In this document: positions 12,462 through 24,263 of the stretch, one piece after another
How the letters are laid out: each line of letters opens with the position of its first letter
Position numbering within the stretch: the stretch's first letter is position 1
Assembly: GCF_037975245.1 (NCBI RefSeq)
Contig: NC_092582.1
Location: 10,704,001-10,768,000 of the forward strand
Reading direction: 5' to 3'
DNA: 64,000 bases
Source: Apostichopus japonicus
Lineage: Eukaryota; Echinodermata; Holothuroidea; Aspidochirotida; Stichopodidae
Translations under genes and position numbers: made by a program
Notes under the pieces: model-generated
Told to the model about the DNA's origin: nothing
The model's database searches: none
What the model saw: only the letters and a program-made list of their open reading frames with translations

Positions 12462-12510
12462 GGAAGACTTCCTCCACTTTGTACTTTTGTGGCAAACAAA
12501 TAAATAAATA

Positions 12511-12574
<64 letters not shown>

Positions 12575-12608
12575 TTATATATATATATATATATTTATAT
12601 ATATTATA
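12412..12608. repeat. (TA)n microsatellites
   Basis: Two TA tracts (about 12412-12460 and 12514-12608) separated by a short unique stretch and an (AAAT)n run. A smaller TA tract lies at 12234-12269, followed by unique sequence up to the hammerhead-like motif. Confidence 0.9.
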
Positions 12609-12942
12609 GTAGCACACATGACTTTAGTAGTAGTAGTAGTAGTAGTACATGTCAAATTAGTACACTTCAAATTAGTAGAAGTACATGCCATTAGTAGCAG
12701 TATATGCTGCTGTGGTCCTTTTTGCATTCCATATACGAAAGCCTTCAGTAAAATCTTCAACGGCTGCATCGCTATGGTTAACTGACTTTGATGAATAATG
12801 CAAACAAGAAACGTCCATATTAATGAGGTATGCGAGGCATGCAAGAGCACGTGGCAATAGTTTGGTTGTGTCAGAACCATTACACCGTATGGCTTTCATG
12901 AAGACGTTAATGTGTTAACTCTTGGACTGCGTGTGCTGATAT

Positions 12943-13308
12943 CAAGGGCGTAGGAACCGGGGGGGCTGGGGGGGCGCCAGCCCCCCCAGTGAAAAATGTG
13001 GAGGGGCGGAAGTATCATTCCGCCCCCCCGCTTCGCAAGTCAAAAAACCCCTTTTTCATTTCCAAATGAGAAAAAATCTCATTTAGAGCACCAAATTGCA
13101 TCTAAGGCCAGGTGAAAATGCAAAATTATATACAAAATGGAGTGGGTGGGTTGAAGTGTGCTATATTGCACCAAATTGCATCTGAGGCCACCTGGAAATG
13201 CAAAAAAAGTCCAAAGGGGAGGGGGACACCCCCTCCCCTTAGACCCCTCCCCCAGGCCAGCCATCCGTCTTCAGCCCCCCTACTCAAAAGTACCTTCCTA
13301 CGCCACTG
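12943..13308. mobile_element. Short hAT MITE of the GGCGTAGGAA family
   Basis: Termini CAAGGGCGTAGGAACC and CAGTGGCGTAGGAAGG (read inward) match at 13 of 16 positions. They are flanked by a perfect 8-bp duplication GCTGATAT (12935-12942, 13309-13316). The 366-bp body holds G-run/C-run palindromes and two near repeats of ACCAAATTGCATCT followed by AGGCCA. Similar ends occur at 32777-32956, 58638 and 35392, so this is an abundant family. Confidence 0.85.
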
Positions 13309-13316
13309 GCTGATAT

Positions 13317-15045
13317 GCTGTGAATGTGAGTAAAATATTCCAAATTGAAATATGTATTGCTAATCATGCAGACGTCAAAGTGATATCCTTAAATCCGAAC
13401 TTGAAAAAAAATAATACTCAGCACTTTCTTTATCTTACTTAATGAGTAAAAAAAAACTGATATTTTTTGGGTACACTTGACACGTCATATCTCACAAGAA
13501 ATGGTTGCTCACATTTATTTTCCGACTCAAGAGTGTACTTTTCACAAACGCTGGTAATTTATGGTTTTAATACACTTAATGATTAGACCCCAAAATACCA
13601 AAACTTTGCGCTGCTGTGGCTTGAAAACACCCCATATTGATTAGAAATTATCCTTTCAAACATTTCTGATGGCAATCACACCAACTTTATTATTGGGAGG
13701 CATCTTTTTTTAATGTCAATATGGGAATACTTAATGTCAAAAGGTCAAAAGGTGGAGTAGAACAACAAAGGTGGTGTTTGTTTTTTTATAACTCGATGTT
13801 ATATCTCGATTGTTATAAATCTATCCGGCTACTGTACGTGGCCGAAGTAGCGGCATTTTAGTGAATGCATCCATGCGATTTGCAGTGAAAGGACAGAGGG
13901 GGGGTGGGGTGCAGGGACAATGATGCAAGGGACAAGAGAAGTAGGGTTTCAGGAGCTGTTGTATCCTTCCAGAATTTTGGAGGTTTTCATAGACTTTCCT
14001 TTATTTTCTAATGCAAACAGCTCTTTCAAATGTTCTACTGCCCTTTTCCCTAAGTTGTCAAGTTTAGAGTATAAATCTGTCCTTCGTCTGGACAAACATC
14101 ATATTTCTTTCCGCAGGTAGGCGTAGTCCCTCCATATATGATGGGCTGTATTTGTTGTACTCCCCAATCCTTACTCATGTGAGTCCTGTCACTGTACCTG
14201 TCCCAAATCCCTACCTTTCTCACCCCTCTGGAATCCATTTAACATTCAACTGTTAGACCACACTGCTACTACTGTAGTTGAACATTACAGTGGAGTAATT
14301 GCACACGTGAATAATCAAAATAGAATATTTTGGAAAACAAAAGTCGATAATAAGTAGTTTATTATATAAACAGTATCAGTAAATGGAGCAACAATAAGCT
14401 GTAACAGAAACTAACAGGGTAGGATGCAGAGATATTTATATATTGAAAGCTTTTATTTAATGCAGTTTGGTGCCTTGAATCAGCAATTGCAGTTTTTACC
14501 TAAGTACCCAGTTTATTAATGTACACTCATTAAGAATCCGGAGGGGCACAGCCACTATTTCGAGGGAGAGAATTAGAAATTGTCTTTGATTTTCATTGAG
14601 ATAGCAGGGGCACTACGGCAACTTTGTAGTTTTAGTAGGAAAACAAGGCTATTTACATACACTTGTGAAAAGGCACCAAGGCGCATGGTTTCCAGAGTCA
14701 GAAAAAACAGGTAGAATTGACAGAATTTTAAGAGCAACTTTTTTTTCAGTGGTTTTTTGAAAACTGTACATCAAAACCTTAACATTTCCTGCAGCTGCTC
14801 AATATTTACTGGCTCTTGGCACAAATTTCGCTGGAGTTTTGGACAATCTTAGAGCCCTGACTTTGATGATAAAGTTGTAGGATGATCAAGAGAGCACCTA
14901 AGGCATTGAAAGGGTTAAAAGGCATACCGCAGTTGTTGCTATCAGTGATGGATGATTTTTAAGCTCATTACTGCAAGAGGTATTTTGCCATCCACCTGCT
15001 TCCTGACGTACATATTTTTACATTCATTGAGTGTGTTTGGTTTTT
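13317..15045. other. Non-coding, nothing assigned
   Basis: Mostly unique AT-rich sequence. A minus-strand frame at 14238-14050 (60 codons) has no recognisable domain and no splice support. No repeat ends or RNA genes were recognised. Confidence 0.4.
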
Positions 15046-15600
15046 AGCTCATACCAGCATGCTGGTGTGAGCTATTGTTACAGTGCGGCGTCTATCACTC
15101 TATCCGTCAACAATTGGTAAAACCGCTCCCACTCGCACAACGTTTGATGGAATTTCATGAAAATTGGACACAAGGACCATTGGGTATAGGGCCATCAGAG
15201 ATGGTCCGAAATATGGGGTCAAAGGTCACCTGTGGGGCGTAATGGGCCATTTTGTGGAAATACACAAAACGCTTCTTCTCCTACAGATTCCATGGTACAA
15301 TGGTGAGGGTTTGTCACGATAGTACTATGGAAGTTTTACCTTCAGGGTGTTCATTAATTTCAGATCAAAGATCAACTAGGGGTCTTTTGTGGCCCCGGCC
15401 CAATATTTTCAAATTGCTCCTGTTCGTACAGTGTATGGCCAGTGATAGTGAAACTTGGTCACAACGTTCCTCGGGATAGGAGTTACGAGGAGTGTTTGGA
15501 AAATTGAGGTCAAATGTCATTTAGGGGGTCATCGGGGGTCATTCTTTGTAATATTTTCAAATATCTCAATCTCCTCAAGATTTTGATGGATCATATTCAA
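15046..15600. repeat. Dispersed repeat with terminal hairpin and GGTCA motifs
   Basis: It begins with a near-perfect palindrome (AGCTCATACCAGCAT / GCTGGTGTGAGCT, 15046-15073). This is followed by about 500 bp with recurring GGTCA words. The clearest pair, GGGTCA-A-AGGTCA at 15216-15228, is a direct repeat with one-base spacing. A related layout recurs at 22900-23620 and, more weakly, near 30380-30670. It has no coding capacity. It is probably an old dispersed non-autonomous element. Confidence 0.55.
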
Positions 15601-16361
15601 AGTTGAACTGATGATTGTTGGATTGTGTATGAATAAGGTGATGCCTAATAATTTTTGGTCAAAAGTTAATTAATTACAATTAATCCCCATTGTTTAAAAA
15701 AATCTGAGCCTTCACCTTTTGCCAAAGCTCCTTTAATTTGTCTCCCAGTATCTGCAGTGTTTGTTTACATTTGTGGTTAAGCTCTGCAGAGGCTGTTAGT
15801 GGAATTAAAGCAGGACTGGGAGTTGTAATTAACTGTTGAACTGTAAGCGTGAGAGCCCTACAGCCAATCAGCACTTGCCGATTCTTAGAAGTCTTTGAGC
15901 CTGAGGTATGTAGGCAGCTATGGCGGGCCATCAGTCTCAATCATTGGAGATCGACTTATACCGATTTAAATCGACATATACCAGTTTCCTTCGACATATA
16001 CCAGTTTCCTTCGACTTATACCAGTTTCATTCTACATATCATCGATTTAAATCGACATATACCAGCTTCATTCTACATATCATCGATTTAAATCGACATA
16101 TACCAGTTTCATTCTACATATCATTGATTTATTTTACTTATCATCGATTTAAATCGATGATAAGTAAAATAAATCGATTAGGCCGTCTTCCATGGCTTGC
16201 TTTTCGCTTCCTTTGCTCAATTTTTTAGGGGAATGGTGTTACTGTAGCTTAAAATGCGGAGAATAATCACGAGATTCATAATTTGCTATGCCAACAACAG
16301 GATTGTTGCACATTACTCTAAAAATGCAGTAAAACTGTTGTATTTTAATTGATTATGGGAC

Positions 16362-16554
16362 ATGCCTGATTTTGGGCAACTGACCAATCATAGGGCTGCT
16401 TCTCGTGACTTTTTGACCCGGTCCGAACTTATTTTGTTTACATCTACTGTAGCGAGCCTAGATCACGCACTGTCTGCATATAGAGCCTGTAGCCCATCCA
16501 TTGCTCCAATCTATCAGATGGCAGTCCAAATGATCAGAAAAGGTTTTGACAAAG
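16362..16554 (+). other. Candidate 5' untranslated exon of the transposon gene
   Basis: Sequence ending GACAAAG|GTAAGAAT gives a good splice donor at 16554/16555. Spliced to the acceptor at 17386, the short frame starting at 16362 would terminate at once, so this exon is more likely untranslated. The stretch just upstream (16370-16400) has a CCAAT-type ACCAATCA box within a compact GC-richer patch, consistent with a promoter. Inference only. Confidence 0.3.
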
Positions 16555-17386
16555 GTAAGAATAGAATAACTGTAGACGCCGAAAAAAAGTCGTAAAATAT
16601 ATGTGTACACTTGTATGATATTGTAGGCAAATGAGGTCGAAATTTCTGTTGATTAAGTACGTAGGCCTACGCTTCAAAGTTGTAACGCCTAACGCCGGTT
16701 GGGATTGCGATATTGCATTAGCCTACATTATATATCTGCCTGACCAAAGTCTTCGTTGACGTTAGACTTAGCAAACAATATAGGCTATGCATATGCTTGG
16801 CCTAGTTTATGATGTCCTTATAGTACGGACGATTGAACGTTGGTACATCCAATGGTGTTTATTCCTAGATTTCTAATCGAGGAATTGCTGCAATGAGCAG
16901 GGTTGACTTTCGTATCAATTTGTATTGGCGTAGGCCTACGCCTAATGTTAGTTGTTGCATAATAAATAATCAGAACCATCCTTGGCATGGGCCTACTTAA
17001 CTGATGGTGACGTTAGATCGTAGATGGTTTACTTGCTCAGACTAACCCTAATGATTAGCCAACTGGCATAGATGCTAGACTTATCCTTTTGCCAAATTTG
17101 CTTGATTTATACTTGTACTTACTGTAACTGTACATTAGATGCAATAGGGCTAGGCTCTGCACAAGTCAATAAGAGACAAAGATGTTTTGATAAAACAACC
17201 AAGGTTTTGCAAAGTACCATAACACTAGGATCTGTTTAAGTGGATTGCACTTGGCCTAGCCTCTATCCCATGGACCAGGAAAGTAGCCACTGTGCCTCAC
17301 TACTCCATATCGACTAGCAATGGCTATGAATGCGTGAACTAGTAAAGTTCCAGCTTTTTGTTTTATTTTGCTATTTTCTCTAACAG

Positions 17387-17664
17387 TTTGATGATGACTC
17401 GTCACAAATGTGCATTCCACTGTGCTGGGAAGATTGGGCCAGTAACGAGGTTCACCCCAATCAGTCGGTCTAAAGTTATTGCCAGTGCTGAGGAATGGTG
17501 CAAATTATCTGGCCCACAGTGTGATGATGCTCACAAAGTTCTATCCACCTGCAAAGAACAGCCTGACAGCTTTGAGGACATCTTCTACCATCGTGATTGC
17601 TATGCGGCTTTTACCAACAAAACAGATATTATCAGAGCAAAGAAACGACATAAAGCAGTTGAAG
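17387..17664 (+). CDS. Zinc-module protein, exon 2 (coding start)
   Basis: Acceptor CTCTAACAG precedes 17387 and donor GAAG|GTGAGA follows 17664. Translation starts at ATGATG (17391). The 91-residue product begins MMTRHKCAFHCAGKIG, then has EEWCKLSGPQC, TCKEQ and finally FYHRDCYAAFT. The layout C-x3-C, W, C, then YHxxCYxxFT is a cysteine/histidine module I have seen repeated at the N-terminus of large uncharacterised proteins in cnidarians, fish and echinoderms. It probably binds zinc. The exon lies inside the inverted-repeat element and ends in phase 1, matching the next exon. It may be the N-terminal DNA-binding part of the element's transposase, or a captured gene. Confidence 0.5.
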
Positions 17665-18800
17665 GTGAGAAGTTTGTCAAAATGCATTTTATTATGAGTT
17701 AAAGGTATGCTGTATTGGTCCCAAATATGCCTCATTTTCAAATATGGTAACTTTTGGTCAAAATTCTTTAAATTTTTTTATTACCACCCTGGAGGAAATT
17801 TACCTCACCAGGACATTCAGTCATCTTGTGTGCTCATGTAGTATGTCTAAGAACAAATTGGAAAGTAAAGACCCACAGGGAACAATTTTTTGAAAACTTG
17901 TAGTTCTAAATTATAGCATGCTATAATTTGGGGCTAATACAGAGTACCTTTAAACAGTAATGAAATACAGAAACATGTCAATGAACACAAACAAATTGTT
18001 TTAATGATGTGATGTAACACTTCTTGGATCAATTCACTTGTTGGAACTTTAAAAGCTCATTTCCCTTGCATACAATGTAATTGAACTGCTTGAATTTACA
18101 TTGGTAAGTGAATACGTGGTCAATAAGTACTGCAGATTTCTAGAAGAATTAGTGTGAGCAAAGGGCCTTTTATTGTTTTATTCCCAAATGTTCTTTTTAT
18201 GCCTGATCCTGGTATTTAGATATCCTGTCTTGAAGGTAGTTGCCTCTAAGGCATGATTTTGTTAAATGAGTTTATCTGACTACACATGAAATTGGGAATT
18301 GAAGAATTGTTAGAAAACCTGCAGTGCAGTTTGATATGAATTTTGAAAACATTAGGTGAAATGAAGGAAGATAAGACCATTAGACATCTTGTTATCATTT
18401 ATGAATTTTAAAATGAGGCTAGTTTGTTATCACTATCAACAAAAAAGGATGTTCAATCATCATTTTAGCTTTAATCTGTTAGCAGAAAGGCATAATTTGA
18501 AATTGATAAAGATCAGTTGTATGTTTTCTAAATTGAGTGAGGCTTCACTGTGCTATGTGTCATGCTGTCATTTCTAAGACTAAAACAATTTTCTGTGCAA
18601 CGAATAGTCAGTGTCTGTTGGGCCCACATAAAATGTGAGAAAAGCTGTCACTCACAGACATCTCTGAAAAGGAATTGTTCCAACTCAGCATAGGAATGTC
18701 ATACACAAAAAACATATCAAAGCAGCTGTATGTCACTTTCAGATATAGGAGGTATCCTGAGGGATTTTAATTGTTTTACATTTTCTTAATTTGATTTCAG

Positions 18801-18955
18801 ATCTAGATACCTCTATTGAAGAAGATCACCAAACAGAAATTGATGAACCTCTGGAAAAACAACTTCAATCATCAAAGTTGGCTTCTTCCACATCAAGGTC
18901 ACAGAATGTGCTATCAGAGGAGTGTATAATCTATAATATGAAGGAAGGCCTTTAG
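18801..18955 (+). CDS. Zinc-module protein, exon 3 (terminates early)
   Basis: Acceptor TTTGATTTCAG precedes 18801. The reading phase continues from the previous exon (G+AT). The translation is an acidic serine-rich linker (LDTSIEEDHQTEIDEPLEKQ), then SSTSRSQNVLSEECIIYNMK and a TAG stop at 18953-18955. In related proteins I recall, this position starts a second module with ECI-x-C. Here the second cysteine position is tyrosine and a stop follows, so the gene looks truncated or the sequence is mutated. The rest of a transposase was not found between here and 21136. Confidence 0.45.
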
Positions 18956-19135
18956 CAAATCGAACTAACTAGCAATTATAATTTATTTCCAGAGTCCTCA
19001 TCAAATTGCTTAAAAAAGTATCATCTATTTGCAAGTACCCCATGTTTTTGTTGCTTTCAAATGTGAAATATAACTACATAAGTGAAACAAGTGTGAAAAA
19101 TTAGTGGGGATATACATTGGTGTACATACAGAAAT

Positions 19136-19793
19136 GGGGTGTTACTAAAACGAATGACAATTGCGTTACACATAACGAATGACAATATGTTGTACACACT
19201 AAAAAATTGCGTTGACTAAAACGAATGACAGTAATGACAGCACAGACATTTGCTTCAACCGCATATCACAGTTCAGACTTCGTGGGTATCTAGATCTAGT
19301 AAAGTACGGACAAGATAAAAACGCACCTTGTAGTAAGCGAAATCGTGAGTCTGATATTAAAAGTAAATTTAACGTCTCTTTTCCGATATTAATTTTTAGA
19401 AACTAACAATACCATAATCTTGAAATGGCTTCGGTTATCTTTCTATATAAATCTACAGAGGTAAAAAAGCACAACACGCAAGCGCAATCTCACACAAAAA
19501 CATTCCCTGTGGTTTTTATCCGTAAATTACACCAAAACCCTGCAACCACGTGATGCGATTTTCCTGAAATCATTTTTGCGCAGAAAACCAATAACCGCAT
19601 TTACTCCACTCCGTTAATCATTCTAGCACCTCTCAACACTGTCCTTCGTTGTCATTCGTTGTCCAAGTTGTTGTCATTCGTTGTCATTCGGTGTCATTCG
19701 TTGTCATTCGCTGTCATTCGCAAATGATAATTAACCCTGTACAAAGTCAATTGTCATTCGGTCATTCGCTGTCATTCGTTTTAGTTTGTCCCC
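19136..19793. mobile_element. Nested element with CGAATGACA subterminal repeats
   Basis: Termini GGGGTGTTACTAAAACG and GGGGACAAACTAAAACG (inward) are flanked by AGAAAT on both sides (19130-19135, 19794-19799), a 6-bp duplication. A 4-bp reading, GAAA with element TGGGG...CCCCA, is also possible. Subterminal regions hold many copies of CGAATGACA, about 3 left and more than 8 right, in inverted orientation. It has no coding capacity. It inserted into the interior of the 6-kb TATGGC element, so it is younger. Confidence 0.7.
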
Positions 19794-21135
19794 AGAAATG
19801 CACATTGATGAAAAATATTAATTCTAATAAAAAACCAACTTCCCACTTCGTTTGACCTAAAGTCTGTCGCCCTCTATTTATCTAGGCTACATGTCACTGT
19901 TTTCAGCCACATGTGCTTTCGATGCGAACAGTGACATAAGTATTACAGGTCATGTGACGTTTGTTCATCAACTCAGCTGGATCAGATTGTGAGACTTGTG
20001 AATCAGTCTTCACTCCCGTTCTGAATCGTTTGGTTCGGTAGTAGCCCTGGCTCCGATCATTGTGGTCGTACTTGTGTCTGTTTTGTATTCGTCTTTTATA
20101 CACTATTGTATGTATAGTTATAGGACACTACTTCGGTATTGAGACCTGGTTTGTGACCATTTTTGTTTAAGTGCATGTTTTCTACCTATTATTGAGGGCT
20201 TCCTCCCGATGTATTGTTTGTACCGTGGCTGATTATAGCAATAGATTGCAAAATCTCAGCGCTCCTTCTTTACTCTTTAATCTATGTGTTATATTCTTTG
20301 CATGTAATAGCGAGGTTCAAGACTCGTCCTTATTAACACACTGCCATCGAAGCCGCATTTGTTTCCATACCACCACCAGTCCTCAGTAGGGAATATTCAG
20401 GCACCAACCCCCCCCCCCCCCCAATACCCCGAATCTTAGAATGAGTTAACGTTACAATATGCCTTATAATTTATACAGAAAGCTGAAGCCAGTGTATCAT
20501 GAATTTCTGACCACCAGAAATCTATTTATACCACAGAAACCAAGGAAAAGTTGTTATGAAACTGGTCTCAATCAAGAATAATACATTCCTATCGAGGTTA
20601 GAGCTCAAGTAGATATAGAGATATCACAGCTAAAGTTCCTTCTGGTCAATCCTCAAAAACAACAAAATGTTTGGTAACCTTGGCAACAGCAATACTTTCT
20701 GAAGTCATCATAATAGCATTGAATATTCTATGATACAAGATTTCACATGTGTATGTAACTTTCAGTCATAAATTATAACATACAACCTCTGTATTGTTTC
20801 TTAAACAGGTCGGTAGATTTTCTTAAAATGTCTAATCAACGAGTAAAGGGCGCCCTCTATTTGGTTTTCTGTTAATAGTTCCCCCAGTCGGCATCGGACA
20901 AATTTCAAATTTGGTGGGCTTTTTGTTCTCCAGAAGACCCTTCATAGGGATTGTTTTATATTACTTTACTCTTCCACCCTGGCTATTAAAAGAACTTCCA
21001 AATTCATCATAGCCATATATGGGCAGCTAGCTGCCATTTTGGTTCTTGGCACAGCCGTGTGCACATTTGGTCGCTGCCAACAAACAGAAAACCAAACCTT
21101 ATATCAAATTGTACTCATTTTCACTCAAATCAAGT

Positions 21136-21929
21136 ATTCCCTAAAAAATTGAGCAAAATCCAAAAACTAAGCACTTTTTTGGCACATGGAAGACGGCCTA
21201 GATGATATGTCGATAGTAACTGGTATATGTCGATTTAAATCGATGATATGTGGAATGAAACTGGTATATGTCAATTTAAATTGACATTTCATCGATTTAT
21301 TCTACATATCATCGATTTATTTTACTTATCATCGATTTAAATCGATGATAAGTAAAATAAATCGATGATATGTCGAAGGAAACTGGTATATGTCGATTTA
21401 AATCGATGATATGTAGAATGAAACTGGTATATGTCAATTTAAATCGACATATCATCGATTTATTCTACATATCGATTTATTTTACTTATCATCGATTTAA
21501 ATCGATGATATGTAAAATAAATCAATGATATGTTCATTTAAATCGACATCTACCAGTTTAAATCGATGATATGTCGAATTAAATCGGTAGAAGTCAATTT
21601 CCGTCGACTTATACCAGTTTCTAGCGTCTCAAATTGACATATACCTATTTAAATCGACATATCATCGATTTAGCTCATTAACATATTCCAAATTAAATCG
21701 ATGATAAGTAAAATAAATCGATGATATGTAGAATGAAACTGGTATATGTCGATTTAAATCGATGATATGTAGAATGAAACTGGTATATGTCGATTTAAAT
21801 CGATGATATGTAGAATGAAACTGGTATATTAGTCGAAGGAAACTGGTATATGTCGAAGGAAACTGGTATATGTTGATTTAAATCGGTATAAGTCGATCTC
21901 CAATGATTTGAGACTGATGGCCCGCCATA
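21136..21929. repeat. Right inverted-repeat arm, palindrome array
   Basis: About 795 bp with repeated TCGATTTAAATCGATGATA, AAGTAAAATAAATCGATGATA and GAAACTGGTATATGTCGA units. It is the reverse complement of the left arm (15919-16235) with extra tandem units, suggesting unequal expansion. Confidence 0.8.
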
Positions 21930-22072
21930 GGCAGCCAGCCAAAATGTTGGCAAGGAGTGCTTCAGGTCTGCTCAGGTAGAGGGGAGAAAGTTTAATAGGG
22001 TAGGTCAGTGGTATTGTTTGAGAGAGTTGGTAAAATAGGATTTAAAGGGGGAAAATAGGAATTATAGCCAGT

Positions 22073-22200
22073 GGTGTGGCCAGGATTCTGCTAACGGAGG
22101 GAGGGGGGGGGGGGTTATCCCTCATGGGCCCAAAATTGGTGGAATCTGAAAAATGGCCTGAAATTTGGTGGGCCATAAAGTTTTGTGGGCCCTACATTTT
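22073..22200. repeat. Fragment starting CAGTGGTGTGGCCAGG
   Basis: A G-run and the CAGTGGTGTGGCCAGG start resemble the hAT-like GC-rich family seen at 12943, but no opposite end or target duplication was found. Confidence 0.35.
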
Positions 22201-22307
22201 TAAGCTCGAAAAGGAATGAGCTTCTGCACCATTGGTGCTCTAGTTTCTTCTTTCACCCTCTGTCTGTCTACATTGTTGGTTCTCTATTCTTTCATCTTCC
22301 GCTGCAG

Positions 22308-22439
22308 TTTATTCTCCCAACAAAAGGTCGCTATAGAAAATTTAGGAGATACAGCTCAGTCCGAGTACAAGCATGGCTCATCTCTGAACACGGAGTCCAG
22401 TGGTAGCGATAGTTACAGGGACATTTTAACCAGTCATAA
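22308..22439 (+). CDS. Unknown coiled-coil gene, exon a
   Basis: A strong pyrimidine tract and GCTGCAG acceptor precede 22308. The donor is ATAA|GTAAGT. In the frame used, the peptide is LFSQQKVAIENLGDTAQSEY, then a serine/glycine-rich stretch ending DSYRDILTSH. The exon ends with two bases (AA) that are completed by G of the next exon. I do not recognise the protein. Upstream exons were not found; the 6-kb transposon ends only 370 bp upstream. Confidence 0.45.
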
Positions 22440-22899
22440 GTAAGTTTCACTCTCTAAACATGTTTTATTTTAAGTAAGGTTTTGTCAGCTGGCAACATAT
22501 TATCTATGTTTTATTCTTTTGTAAAACAATTCAAAAATAAGAAACTGACTGGGAAAAGTAAATGCAATGTATTGAGACAAGTTATTGGATAATCCCAAAC
22601 CGAATGTTTACTTACCATAAATGTAACTGGTTGAAAGGTAACGCTGTATCTTGGTAACGATATTTTAAACTATCTCAAGTTGTAAAGGATTGGGAAGGTA
22701 AATAGAAGTCAATTTGGGGTGGGGGTGAGTGGAGGAGGGGTGGGCAGCTAAAACAAGCTGCTTAAACGATATGATTTTTAAATTTACACTCTAAACAGTT
22801 GACTGTACTGAAAACTGCACAGTGCATTTTAAAGTAGACCACTATCTATTTCTTGCTGTAAAGCAGAACTTTTTGTAACCTTGTGTTGAGTTTGTTTTG

Positions 22900-23620
22900 A
22901 TCTCATCTCCCTTCATGTAATGAATAGGGAGATGAGATATTGTACTTCACTCCACATCAGAAATGTGAGTGAGTGAGTGTGTGTCTGTGTGCGTGAGTGA
23001 GTGAGCAAAATTAAGTATGTCGCAAACTCCTCCTAGACCCCAAGTCCTGTCAAGTTCAAGCTTGGTGGGTGGGAGCCTGACCATGTTACAGGTAACTCAT
23101 GCCTGCGCGATTGATGACGTCAAAGAGGTTGAAGGTCAAGAAATCTAAAAATTAGTTTTTAGCCATTTTCTGCATGCCAACTTGTTGGACAAAGGCATTA
23201 AACCACATTATATGTAGAGAATGAAGAGACAAAGTTTAAAACAAGACAGATTTAGCTGTTTAGGCTTGTAGTTAACGGGTCAATTGAGTTAAAGTTAAAA
23301 TTGGTCTAAATTGTGCAAAAGAGTGTGTCCTAGACTGTTAGTCCGATCAGGTTCAAACTTGGTGGGTAGGTGCCTGACCATGTACTGTAAACTTGATCTT
23401 TGGTGATTGTCTAAATGTCATAGGTGAAAGGTCAAATACCCAGAAAGTGTAGCCATTTTCTGCTTGTCAGCATGTTGGAAAAAGTCATTAAACCACAGAT
23501 ATGTTGACTATAATGAGACAAATTTTAAATTAGAACTTATGCAGTTGTTTAGGGTCAAGGTCAAAGTTCATTGTAGATCCATTCCATCATAAAAGAGATG
23601 AGTACCATAGATTGCCATCT
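22900..23620. repeat. Dispersed repeat with hairpin start, intronic
   Basis: It opens with a perfect hairpin ATCTCATCTCCC/GGGAGATGAGAT (22900-22911 with 22927-22938). Two diverged direct units of about 290 bp follow, sharing TTGGTGGGT, GCCTGACCATGT and ATTTTCTGC. GGTCA words recur. It is structurally similar to the repeat at 15046-15600. It lies in the intron after exon a. Confidence 0.55.
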
Positions 23621-23688
23621 TGTCTTATGTTTTAATCTTAATAGATGCTAAGATCCCATAACAAGGGAGTTTATTAGGCAAGTTTCAG

Positions 23689-23773
23689 GAGAGATATGAT
23701 TGATAAAGATGGCTACCTTCAAGGTATGCAAGGAATTAAGATGACTAATGAAGCAATCCATGGCAGAATGAAG
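23689..23773 (+). CDS. Unknown coiled-coil gene, exon b
   Basis: Acceptor AAGTTTCAG, donor ATGAAG|GTGAGA. In the phase demanded by exon a, the peptide is (K)RDMIDKDGYLQGMQGIKMT, then NEAIHGRMK. The exon is 85 bp and leaves phase 0 for the next. Other frames contain stops, so phase agreement is meaningful. Confidence 0.5.
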
Positions 23774-24263
23774 GTGAGATGACAAAACTATTAATTAATG
23801 GATCATTCAACTGTCAATTTGAGTATAGTTTCATTACTTTAATGTATGTTTAATTGCTTTGTTCAAGGGCTGTCCTAACATGTTAGTGTTTGATATCATG
23901 AGATGCAAGGTTAAATTGCGACTAACATGCAACATCATGTAACATGTTGAAAATTTCAAGTTTCATTGCTTACACTACATTTCATGTTTAATAGAATGTT
24001 GAGTGAAACTACCCACTGCTGTAGGGGAGGAAACATTTGGTGTTTAATCCACAAGCTCCAGCTCATTCATTGGCGCTTAAATTTCAACTCCTACCCAGAT
24101 CCCAACGAAAAGAGTAAGTGACGTCTGCTCTGTAACGCGACAATAGCATAAGAGACGGTGGTATGAACAGACCTTATGGGGAAAAATTTAACACGTCATT
24201 TAACGAAAGTGAAAATACAGTATTCCCCATCTTGGTGGGGTGGAATTCATTTCCCCCCGTGGG

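Larger units (their letters stand above)
15919..21929. mobile_element. 6-kb DNA transposon, TATGGC termini, 6-bp TSD
   Basis: Termini TATGGCGGGCCATCAGTCTC are inverted at 15919 and 21929, flanked by a perfect 6-bp duplication GGCAGC (15913-15918, 21930-21935). The left inverted repeat runs to about 16235 and the right from about 21136. Both end on the inner side with CCGTCTTCCATG and GCTCAATTTTTTAGGG. Both arms are filled with TCGATTTAAATCGA palindromes and ATATACCAGTTTC units, with the right arm expanded to about 795 bp. The interior carries a promoter-like region, a non-coding first exon and two coding exons of a zinc-module protein. It also carries a nested 658-bp element (19136-19793). 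A 6-bp duplication with a TA-initial terminus recalls the IS3EU superfamily as I remember it, unverified. Confidence 0.8.

Noticed and set aside
14050-14238. Minus frame with CGKKYDVCPDEGQIY
   Set aside because: Looks mildly protein-like but has no recognisable family, no in-phase extension and no splice sites.
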